Positions 1 through 8,177 of a stretch of 16,973 bases of DNA are shown piece by piece. Made by a program: the position numbers and the translations under genes. A model generated the notes under the pieces. It worked only from the letters and a program-made list of their open reading frames with translations. It made no database searches and was not told where the DNA came from. The stretch's first letter is position 1; each line of letters begins with the position of its first letter. Origin of the DNA: Isotricha intestinalis (Eukaryota; Ciliophora; Litostomatea; Vestibuliferida; Isotrichidae); NCBI GenBank assembly GCA_023807065.1, contig JAJJLU010004189.1:1-16973 (forward strand), in the 5' to 3' direction.

Positions 1-192
1 TTTTAAGTCTATGTGACATAAATAATATTTTGATTCATCTTGTTTTATTTTGTCTATTAAAGATATTATATTATCTCGGTTTATTAAAGAAGATAAATCC
101 TTTCCTTTTTTCATTTGTTCCATTATTTCCAATGCCATTTTAGAATGTAATTGATTTATTTCTTCCTGAGTCATAGGCTTGTATTCAGTCAT
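1..192 (-). CDS. partial CDS, N-terminal 64 codons of an unknown protein
   Basis: An open frame starts at the ATG at 190-192 and reads leftward without a stop to the window edge, giving 64 residues. It begins MTEYKPMTQEEINQLHSKMA and continues with a predicted mostly helical, charged stretch (MEQMKKGKDLSSLI, then DKIKQDESKYYLCHIDLK). No signal peptide or membrane segment is visible. The start is supported by an A-rich leader (aaaaataaaaaATG) like those of the other genes here, and by the AT-only DNA upstream of it. I do not recognise the family from this fragment. The rest of the gene lies outside the window. Confidence 0.6.
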   Translation of the reverse strand, partial: MTEYKPMTQEEINQLHSKMALEIMEQMKKGKDLSSLINRDNIISLIDKIKQDESKYYLCHIDLK

Positions 193-594
193 TTTTTATT
201 TTTATATGATTGAATTTGGATTTTTAATATAATTTATAATTATTATAATTAAATTAATGATTTTATTTTTTTAATTTTTGAATTAAAAACCATTTTGCTT
301 GTATAATTGATTATATAGATTAAAAAAAAAACTTAAAAATAATTTTTTAAATAAATCTTTATCAAATCATTTCAATTTTTTGGTGTTTATTTGAAATATG
401 TAAGGTTAAAAACATATAAAATGTTTTCAACTCAATTTTTGAAAAATAAACAAAAATAGGTCAAACAATTATTATTTTTATATTATTTTTAATGGGATTT
501 AATTATTTTTATAAATAAATATTTAAAAAAAATAAAGACAAATATTTTAAACTATATATGGTTAATTTTAAACCGATAATATTTACTAATATGT
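193..594. other. intergenic, about 400 bp, no gene seen
   Basis: This holds the presumed promoter and leader of the partial minus-strand gene on the left and the 3' flank of the membrane-protein gene on the right. It is almost pure A/T with several A and T homopolymers. I find no open frame of note, no tRNA-like fold and no clear repeat. Confidence 0.5.
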
Positions 595-2598
595 TTATAC
601 TTTCTGCAAAATAAATCTAGAAGTATAATAAACATATTTTTGTTTACTTTTAATTGAAATAACTCTTAACACCACAATAACAAGAATCAAAACCAATGTA
701 TAAATGATATATGTTACTAAACCTCTAAAATAACTAAGAAATAAAGCATTTTGAGAATTTTTATAAAGAGCTCCAAAAAGAGTTAAATAAAAGATATAAA
801 AAACCATTAAAACCAATTCAAGAATTAAATATAATCTTAAATTCTTTTTAACCTTTTGAATATATTCTTTCAAAAATTTTCTGGCTCTAGAAGAAGTAGT
901 AGATTCAAGTAAAAAGAAAATAAGCATTTCTTTATAATCAGTAAGACCAACTACATACCTTGTTAAAAATCTACTAATAATTCCAGAAATTAAAGAAATA
1001 ATCCAAGAAGTAAAAAAATCCAATTTTCCTCCTCCATCACTGATTTTTGAAATTGTATCATCTCCAAATAAAAAAGCATTAAATGTAAAATCCATTATGA
1101 TTGAAAATAATAATATTGAAATTTCCATTGTAATGACTCCAAAAGCTTGTGGAATAAAAATAACATTCATTAATCTTACTTTAACAACGAAAGTATCCCA
1201 TATCATTAAAAAGGGATTTCTTTTATCATTTTCTATAACTTGTGTAAATGTCATATTCAAATATTTAAAGATTCTATCATCTTTATACATTTTTATTTCT
1301 ATTTTTTCACCTTGATCACCTTCAGGAGGTTTTTCATTTGGATTTTCTTCTTTAGGAACAATAATACCTTCTTTATTATCTTCTAAATTTGTATTACCAG
1401 GAGCTAAATTAGGATCTTTACCTTGATTATCAGAATTATTTGCTGACATAATTTCTGGTATATCATCACTGTTATCTCCTTTAGGATTTGGATTTGCTGG
1501 ATTTGGAACATCATTTTTTTTATTATTATTTACAACTTTTTCTATTCTTCCCATTAATTGAGTTTCAGAAACTGTGATATATAAAACAAAAAGTACAATT
1601 AGTAAAATAAAAACTGCACTACTAACCCAAAATCCAATATTTTCTTTGTAATTATTCCATTTGGATAATAATTTAACACATGTTACAACTCTATAATTAA
1701 ATGTTTTTGCAAATTTATCTCCAATGTTTCCTACACTAAAATCAGTAAATCCACTTAACATTTCTTTTCCAGGAATATCAACTCCAATATCAATATCAGG
1801 TATCATTTCATCTAAAAGGTCAGAATCATCTTTTGATGAATCTGAAACAACAATTTTTGCTTTTAAATTCCTGTTAAAAGCTTCTAATTTGCAAGTACAA
1901 ATTCCTTTATTTGTTTTAAAATCAAGAGATTCTAATCCATTTACTAAAAAACAGTATTCTTGACAAAAATTATAATCAATATAAAAAAATTTTCTTCTAT
2001 CATTAAGAGTATAATCTCTATCAGAAACATTTTGATTGTTACAAGCATTTTGGAAAAAATCATCTTCATAGTCAAACACATTAACTCCATCAATACTTAA
2101 TAATTCAATATTAGTCATATTTGATTTTGATTGAGTTGAATCAATAGGAGTATAAATAGTAATATTTCCAGAACAAGTGATTGATTTTGCTGTTCCAGAA
2201 GTATTATATAATTTAAAATAAATGAAATTTGTAGGGGAAGTAAAATTAAAATATTCAATAACCATTAAAATATAATTCCCAGTTAATCCACAATTTGATC
2301 CGAAATCAAATTTAGTTACAGAATCTGGAATTGTTGTACCTTCTTCATAAGGATATTTCCATAAAGATATTGTAAAATTTGTATCTTCTGTTAATTGTTT
2401 GTTTGTTAATGAAGATGGTATATTTGATTCTAATTCAGTAATTTTTGCATCTATTAAACTATCAATGCATTGAGAAACTCTTCTATCACAATCTGATAAT
2501 GTTCTTAATGAATTTTCTTCATTGAGATTTTGAACATTGAAAGAGTTTATTATTTTAAAAGATATAATAACATTTATTAATAGATAAATTGTTGACAT
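595..2598 (-). CDS. multi-pass surface membrane protein, ciliate-type family with C-terminal YKNSQ motif
   Basis: This encodes 667 residues. Residues 1-19 form a hydrophobic signal peptide. An ectodomain of about 300 residues follows, with many N-glycosylation sequons (NFT, NTS, NIT) and Cys residues (37, 44, 103, 142, 186, 212, 216, 234, 236). After a short VVTC segment (304-307) comes the first membrane helix at about 322-343. A hydrophilic, Pro/Asn-rich linker (about 346-460) is followed by further hydrophobic segments near 476-512, 528-550, 588-611 and 625-648. The LFGALYKNSQ segment (608-616) just after a membrane helix resembles the C-terminal YKNTQ signature I recall from large surface proteins of ciliates and some other protists. 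Family membership is from memory; the topology is seen. The function is unknown; a receptor or channel-like role is only a guess. Ends with TAA. Confidence 0.65.
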   Translation of the reverse strand: MSTIYLLINVIISFKIINSFNVQNLNEENSLRTLSDCDRRVSQCIDSLIDAKITELESNIPSSLTNKQLTEDTNFTISLWKYPYEEGTTIPDSVTKFDFGSNCGLTGNYILMVIEYFNFTSPTNFIYFKLYNTSGTAKSITCSGNITIYTPIDSTQSKSNMTNIELLSIDGVNVFDYEDDFFQNACNNQNVSDRDYTLNDRRKFFYIDYNFCQEYCFLVNGLESLDFKTNKGICTCKLEAFNRNLKAKIVVSDSSKDDSDLLDEMIPDIDIGVDIPGKEMLSGFTDFSVGNIGDKFAKTFNYRVVTCVKLLSKWNNYKENIGFWVSSAVFILLIVLFVLYITVSETQLMGRIEKVVNNNKKNDVPNPANPNPKGDNSDDIPEIMSANNSDNQGKDPNLAPGNTNLEDNKEGIIVPKEENPNEKPPEGDQGEKIEIKMYKDDRIFKYLNMTFTQVIENDKRNPFLMIWDTFVVKVRLMNVIFIPQAFGVITMEISILLFSIIMDFTFNAFLFGDDTISKISDGGGKLDFFTSWIISLISGIISRFLTRYVVGLTDYKEMLIFFLLESTTSSRARKFLKEYIQKVKKNLRLYLILELVLMVFYIFYLTLFGALYKNSQNALFLSYFRGLVTYIIYTLVLILVIVVLRVISIKSKQKYVYYTSRFILQKV

Positions 2599-2809
2599 TT
2601 TTCAGATAAATTATTTATTTTTAAAAGAATTTTTTTTTCTGTTTTTTAAAAAAATTATATTATCATAATCCTCAAATCTTCATTTATTATAATTTTATTT
2701 TTTAAAATTCAGAATAACTAATCTAATAACGTATAAATAAAAATAATGAAATTATAGAATTAATATAATAATAAAAAGTTGAATTTATTAATTATTTTAG
2801 TATATTTAT
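2599..2809. other. intergenic, 211 bp
   Basis: This AT-only spacer lies between two minus-strand genes. It should contain the promoter of the membrane-protein gene and the 3' end of the NlpC/P60 gene. No motif stands out from the A/T background, so I propose no specific site. Confidence 0.4.
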
Positions 2810-3880
2810 TTAATATTCAAATATATTTTTAATTAAAAAAATAATTTCTTCAACCACTTTTTCTTGTTGATTGGAATTTATTAAATCTTTTATCAATTTA
2901 ATTTTACCAATATATAATTCATTATTTTCAATTAATTTTTTTTTAATTAAATTATTTCTTTCAATATCATTTAAAGATTTTAAATATTGTTCATGAATAG
3001 AATAGTTTTCTTCTGATAAATAAAATTTTGAAGTTTGAAAAATTAATGAGATAATAGGAAGAAAACATTGATAATAAATATTAAATATTTCTAAAGAATT
3101 ATTTTGATTTAAAATTAACAAAAAAAATCTTTTAAATAAACTAAAAGAATCTAATAAATAAGGAATAGTTTTATCATTCATATATTTTTTGCAATTTATT
3201 TTCAAGATTAAAGACTTAAATAAATTCAAATAATTGAATTTAGCCTTAACATATGTTAAAGGAATCCCACCTTCAATTTTATAATAAGCAGTCTTTAAAA
3301 AATTACCTGAATCAGGTGCATGTATACAATAATATTTTTCGACTCCTTCAATATTTACAAAACCAAGAAAAATAATTACATGACCAACACTATAACTTAT
3401 AATATCTCCTGGTTTTAATTCTTCCTTTTTAATTTCTTTAAAATTTTTATTTATAGGATACTGAGCAGCGATATTACATTGAATATTTATTCCTGCTAAA
3501 TTATAACAACAATATATAAAAGATGAACAATCTAAACCATAGTAAAATCCTTTTTTATCCCATTCTAAATTATCATAAAATGAAGGATTTGCATAATAAG
3601 ATAATTTATTTGTTTTCCTTGTTGGAGTTCCTGCAAATTTCACTTTATCTTTTGTTATTATTGATGCAAAATTAGTTGATGAATTTGTTCCATGACCTCC
3701 TCCAAAAATATAAATATAATTTTTTGAATTTAACATTTTAAGAGCTTGAAGTACTACTTTTTTTTGAATTTCATTTAATTTTGTTAAGTCTATTTTTAGA
3801 GATTGTACTTCTTCTGTTTCTGGAAATATAATATAATTCAATTCTGATTCTTTATTTAATTCTGAATCTTGATTATCCAT
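2810..3880 (-). CDS. NlpC/P60-family cysteine peptidase with helical C-terminal extension
   Basis: This encodes 356 residues. The NlpC/P60 fold spans about residues 40-205. A helix with ALKML is followed by YIYIFGGGHG (55-64), the Cys nucleophile in GLDCSSF (C118), the KPGDIISYSVGHV block with catalytic His H167, and CIHAPD with the likely third polar residue H187. Bacterial members cut bonds in peptidoglycan stem peptides (D-Glu to diamino acid). The GGGHG to DCSS spacing is longer than usual, with an insert at about 67-108. Residues 215-356 form a Lys/Ile/Leu-rich helical extension that I do not recognise. No signal peptide is visible, so export, if any, is not explained. The gene is divergent from the ABC transporter. 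Horizontal acquisition from bacteria is inferred from the family's distribution, not shown here. Base composition has adjusted to the host. Stop is TAA. Confidence 0.8.
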   Translation of the reverse strand: MDNQDSELNKESELNYIIFPETEEVQSLKIDLTKLNEIQKKVVLQALKMLNSKNYIYIFGGGHGTNSSTNFASIITKDKVKFAGTPTRKTNKLSYYANPSFYDNLEWDKKGFYYGLDCSSFIYCCYNLAGINIQCNIAAQYPINKNFKEIKKEELKPGDIISYSVGHVIIFLGFVNIEGVEKYYCIHAPDSGNFLKTAYYKIEGGIPLTYVKAKFNYLNLFKSLILKINCKKYMNDKTIPYLLDSFSLFKRFFLLILNQNNSLEIFNIYYQCFLPIISLIFQTSKFYLSEENYSIHEQYLKSLNDIERNNLIKKKLIENNELYIGKIKLIKDLINSNQQEKVVEEIIFLIKNIFEY

Positions 3881-3959
3881 TTTTTATGAAAAAATAATTA
3901 ATTCTTTTTAATAATAAATATAAATTAAATAAAACTTTTTAAATTATTTTTATTATTAA
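3881..3959. promoter_or_regulatory. short divergent spacer, probable bidirectional promoter
   Basis: Only 79 bp separate the start codons of the minus-strand NlpC/P60 gene and the plus-strand ABC transporter gene. The DNA is almost entirely A/T. Both promoters and both leaders must lie here or extend into the opposite coding region, so co-regulation is plausible. No specific factor site is recognisable. Confidence 0.5.
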
Positions 3960-6900
3960 ATGAAAGAGAAATTGATTAAGACAGAAACAAAAGAAAACAA
4001 AATGAAAATGAATTTAAAGCAATTTGATTATTCAGAAGAATCTTATCTTAGTAAATTTTTTTTTTATTGGGCATATAAAATTATTAATATGAGTCAAAAA
4101 ATTCCTATTAAAGTTGAATATTTAGGAAAATTAAATTCTCATTATTCAAGTCAATTCTTTTTTAATGATATATTTAATATTTGGGAAAAAAAAGGATATA
4201 AAAAAAGAAAATATAATCCTTTATTACAGGCTGTATTAAGAAATAATATTTTTGATTTAATATTTGTTTTTATTTCTACAATTATAAATTCATGTTTAAA
4301 TGTTTTTGGATTATATCTTTTTAGAATTATAATTCAACTTTTCATAGAAAAAAATCCAGTTAATAAATATGATATTTGTTTAGTGTCAATATATTTAATA
4401 ATAAGATTATTTGATTTTCTTCTTCAAAGAAAGATTGCTGAAATTCTTAGAAACTTAGGAAATAAAAGTAGTGTTGAATTAATTTGTTTAGTTTATCATA
4501 AATTATTAAAATTATCCCCAAGTGTAGATATTAAGAGTGGTCAAATATATAATTTTATTCAAAGTGATAGTATAAAATTAGCAAAGTTAATAGGAGTTTC
4601 CCCTAATTTACTTAGTATTCCTTTTTTAATAATAATGTATAATTACTTATTATTTAAATATATGGGAATATCCTTTATTTTTGGTTTTATTGTTATGATC
4701 ATTTTTTTCATTGTAAATATTTATTATAGAAAACAATTTTCATTATATTTAAAATTACATATAAAAAAAAGTGATATGAGAATGAAACTCACCACTCAAA
4801 CATTTAATAATTTAAAAGTTATAAAATTATATGGTTGGGATGATATATTTTTAAATAGAATTGAAAAAACAAGAAAAGAAGAAATAGATTCTTTAAATAA
4901 AAGATATATTGTTACTCAAATAAGTCAAACTTTACTTTGGTTAGCTCCTATTGCAATGAGTGTTGCCGCAATTGGTGCTTATCAATTTTTAAATGAAAGT
5001 TTTAAAATTGAAGATATTTTCACTTGTATTGGAATTTTTACTTCCATTCAAAATCCAATGAAAAATTTACCAGTTACAATTGATATAATTTTAGAAGCTT
5101 TAGTTTCTTTAAGTAGGATTGAAAATTTTTTATCAGAACCAGAAATAAATGAAAATAATATTATTCATAATGAAAAATCTTCAATTTCACAAAACATTGC
5201 TATTAAAATTGAAAATGGAACTTTTTCTTGGGGAGAACAAAGATTTAAAACAACGAAACATAATTTAAATAAAAAAAATGAAATAAAAGTAAAATCATCT
5301 CAGCCAATAGAATTATTAGATATTAATAACTTAACAAATAATTCAAATTCAATTCATCCTTATGAAAATAAACCTCTTTTTGAAAAAGATATAATAAAAG
5401 ATAAGAAATATGTTGCAGAAACACCAACAGAACAATTAATATTAACAAACATTAACTTAGAAATAAAAAAAGGGGAATTTATATGTATTATAGGAGAAAT
5501 AGGAAGTGGAAAAAGTTCTTTAATTCAATCACTATTAAATAATATGATATGTTTAACTCCAAGATCAACAAAATTAATAATCAATGGAAAAATAAGTTAT
5601 CTTTCTCAAGAAAATTGGATACAAAATACAACAATTAAAGAAAATATATTATTTAATCAGAAATATTCATATGAAAAATATGAGAAAATACTTGAATTAT
5701 GTGAATTAAAACCAGATTTAAATTTATTAGAAGGAGGAGATTTAACAGAAATAGGAGAAAAAGGAATAAATTTAAGTGGAGGACAAAAAACAAGAGTTGC
5801 TTTAGCTAGAGCAATGTATTCTGATGGTGATATTTTTATATTAGATGATCCAATAAGTTCACTTGATGCTAATACTGGAAAAAAAATAATGAATAATTGT
5901 ATAATAAATTATTTAAAAGATAAAACAAGAATATTGGTTACTCATTCTTTACAATATACAAAATACTCTGATAGAATAATTTATATGAAAAATGGTAAAA
6001 TTGAATGGGAAGGAATTTATTCTGAATTAATAAAACAGGATTTTTATAATTCTATATTAAATCAAGTTAAAACTCAATTAAAGGAAAATAATAAAGATAT
6101 AAATAAAGAAAAAATTATTGATATTGAATCAGACACAAAATCAATATCAAGTTCAGATGATAAAAATAAAAGAATCAAAAGATTAACAAAAGATGAAAAA
6201 AAGGTAGAAGGAAAAATAGATAAAAAAGTATTTTTCACTTATTTCACATACATAGGAGGAATATCATTACTAATATCATTAATAATAACATTAATATTTT
6301 GGCAAACTTTTAGAGTAGGTTCTGACATATGGTTAGGATATTGGAGTGAACATCAAGACAGAAAAAATAATTCAATAAAATTTTTATTTTATGCATTTCT
6401 AGCTTTAGGAAGTACAATTTTTAATTATATAAGAACATATATAATCACTAATGGCTCTTTAAAATGTTCAATAAGATTACATAGGGAAATGATAGTAAAT
6501 TTAATTAATGCTCCTATAAATTTATTTCATGACACAATTCCAAAAGGACAAATTTTTAATAGACTTTCTAAAGATTTACCTACAGTTGATACTTTAACTA
6601 TGTATTGGTTTATGACTTTTACTTCTTTTGGAAGTTCTTTTTTAGGAGCTATTATAATTTGTTCTTTTTATCAACCTTATTGTCTCTTTTTTGTTCCTTG
6701 TTTTATTTCTACTTGTTTGTTTTTATCAAGATTTTACATGAATTGTTCAAGGGAATTATCTAGAATGGAAGGAATTTTGAATTCGCCTATTTTGAATTCG
6801 ATAAATGAAACTATTCCCGGAGCGAGTATTATTAGGGCTTATCATTTAGAAAATAAATTTAATGAAAATTTCCAAAAGAAAATTGATGAATATTTTAAAG

Positions 6901-7931
6901 TTTTATTTTATTTAAATGGAACTTATCAATGGTATTTAATGATGTTAAATTTTATTTCTTTTTTATTTTTGGTTGTTTTAATAATTTTTACTTTAATAGA
7001 AAAAGAATTATACTCTGCTAAAGTTATAGGAATTATTCTTTCATATTCTATAATATTTCAATCGGATATTATTGAATTTTTAAGTGCTTTTTCAAATTTT
7101 GAAAATACAATGACAAAAATGGAAAGAAGTTTAACATATACAAATTTAATAAGTGAAAAGCCTCAACATTTAGAAAATGATAATAAAATTAATTGGCCAA
7201 CAAAAGGAGAAATTGAGTTTATAAATTATTCAACTAGATATAGACCAGACACAAAAATAGTGTTAAAAAATCTATCTTTTAAAATAGAGTCAAATAAAAG
7301 AATTGGAATAGTTGGAAGAACAGGAAGTGGAAAAAGTACAATAGCATTATGTTTATTTAGAATCTTAGAATCTTTAAAAGGAAAAATATTAATTGATGGA
7401 ATTGATATTTCAACAATAGGATTACAAAAATTAAGAAAAAGCTTAACAATATTACCACAAGACTCAACTATTGTTGATGGAACTCTAAGATATAACATTG
7501 ATCCAGTTGGAAATTATAGTGATGAATTAATTGAAGAAATTATGAAAAAAATAGGATTTTATCATATAATTGAGAATAATCAAAGTGGTTTAGACCAAAG
7601 AGTTACAGAAAATGGAAGTAATTTATCAATTGGAGAAAAACAAATGATTTGTATTACTAGAGCAATTTTAAGAAAATCTAAAATTATAGTAATGGATGAA
7701 TCAACTGCGAGTATTGATTATCAAACTGAAGAAACTATATTAAAAGCAATTAATGAATTTTTAAAAAATTCTACTATTATTACCATTGCTCATAGAATTA
7801 AAACAATTATTAATTATGATAAAATTTTAGTATTAGATAATGGTTCTATAGTAGAATATGATACTCCTGAAAATTTAATGAAGAATAAAAACAGTGAATT
7901 TTATTCTTTCTATGAAAAATCTCTTATATAA
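3960..7931 (+). CDS. ABCC (MRP)-type ABC transporter, full length
   Basis: This encodes 1323 residues in the order TMD1-NBD1-TMD2-NBD2, the short MRP layout without an extra N-terminal TMD0. NBD1 has an A-loop Trp (FSW, W424), Walker A GEIGSGKSS (512-520), signature LSGGQ (605-609), Walker B ILDD (D629, D630) and H-loop His H662. NBD2 has Walker A GRTGSGKST (1119-1127), signature LSIGE (1222-1226), Walker B VMDE (E1247) and H-loop H1278. NBD1 has Asp where the catalytic Glu would be, and NBD2 keeps Glu, the usual ABCC asymmetry with one degenerate site. About 60 extra charged residues sit between the A-loop and Walker A of NBD1. The family exports organic anions and conjugates; the substrate here cannot be told. 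The first ATG is used; alternatives at M15 and M17 are possible. Stop is TAA. Confidence 0.92.
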   Translation: MKEKLIKTETKENKMKMNLKQFDYSEESYLSKFFFYWAYKIINMSQKIPIKVEYLGKLNSHYSSQFFFNDIFNIWEKKGYKKRKYNPLLQAVLRNNIFDLIFVFISTIINSCLNVFGLYLFRIIIQLFIEKNPVNKYDICLVSIYLIIRLFDFLLQRKIAEILRNLGNKSSVELICLVYHKLLKLSPSVDIKSGQIYNFIQSDSIKLAKLIGVSPNLLSIPFLIIMYNYLLFKYMGISFIFGFIVMIIFFIVNIYYRKQFSLYLKLHIKKSDMRMKLTTQTFNNLKVIKLYGWDDIFLNRIEKTRKEEIDSLNKRYIVTQISQTLLWLAPIAMSVAAIGAYQFLNESFKIEDIFTCIGIFTSIQNPMKNLPVTIDIILEALVSLSRIENFLSEPEINENNIIHNEKSSISQNIAIKIENGTFSWGEQRFKTTKHNLNKKNEIKVKSSQPIELLDINNLTNNSNSIHPYENKPLFEKDIIKDKKYVAETPTEQLILTNINLEIKKGEFICIIGEIGSGKSSLIQSLLNNMICLTPRSTKLIINGKISYLSQENWIQNTTIKENILFNQKYSYEKYEKILELCELKPDLNLLEGGDLTEIGEKGINLSGGQKTRVALARAMYSDGDIFILDDPISSLDANTGKKIMNNCIINYLKDKTRILVTHSLQYTKYSDRIIYMKNGKIEWEGIYSELIKQDFYNSILNQVKTQLKENNKDINKEKIIDIESDTKSISSSDDKNKRIKRLTKDEKKVEGKIDKKVFFTYFTYIGGISLLISLIITLIFWQTFRVGSDIWLGYWSEHQDRKNNSIKFLFYAFLALGSTIFNYIRTYIITNGSLKCSIRLHREMIVNLINAPINLFHDTIPKGQIFNRLSKDLPTVDTLTMYWFMTFTSFGSSFLGAIIICSFYQPYCLFFVPCFISTCLFLSRFYMNCSRELSRMEGILNSPILNSINETIPGASIIRAYHLENKFNENFQKKIDEYFKVLFYLNGTYQWYLMMLNFISFLFLVVLIIFTLIEKELYSAKVIGIILSYSIIFQSDIIEFLSAFSNFENTMTKMERSLTYTNLISEKPQHLENDNKINWPTKGEIEFINYSTRYRPDTKIVLKNLSFKIESNKRIGIVGRTGSGKSTIALCLFRILESLKGKILIDGIDISTIGLQKLRKSLTILPQDSTIVDGTLRYNIDPVGNYSDELIEEIMKKIGFYHIIENNQSGLDQRVTENGSNLSIGEKQMICITRAILRKSKIIVMDESTASIDYQTEETILKAINEFLKNSTIITIAHRIKTIINYDKILVLDNGSIVEYDTPENLMKNKNSEFYSFYEKSLI

Positions 7932-8177
7932 AAATTATAATATTTATATAATATTCTAAATGCTTAAAATATATTTGAAATATTTATATAATTAAAAATA
8001 TGCTTTTAAATATATTTAAAGAGATTTTGTAAAATTTATTTTATGACATATTTTTTATTAAAATTTTACTTACTGAATGAGAATTATAAATGTTACAAAA
8101 TTAAATTAAATAAAAATAATAATTCGAATATTCATTGAAGATTAAATAATAATTTTTAATCATTATAAATTTCTTTT
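7932..8177. other. convergent intergenic spacer
   Basis: This AT-rich DNA lies between the 3' ends of the ABC transporter gene and the minus-strand gene that ends at 8178. Both 3' untranslated regions must lie here. Apart from a degenerate 40-bp tandem repeat at 7941-8020, nothing is recognisable. Confidence 0.4.
7941..8020. repeat. degenerate tandem repeat, two 40-bp copies
   Basis: Copies at 7941-7980 and 7981-8020 both start with tatttatata and carry tgctt at the same offset (20 bases in), followed by an A/T run ending in aaa. By hand count about 26 of 40 positions match without gaps. With this base bias that is modest, but the shared start and the GC-containing tgctt support a real duplication. 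Confidence 0.35.
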
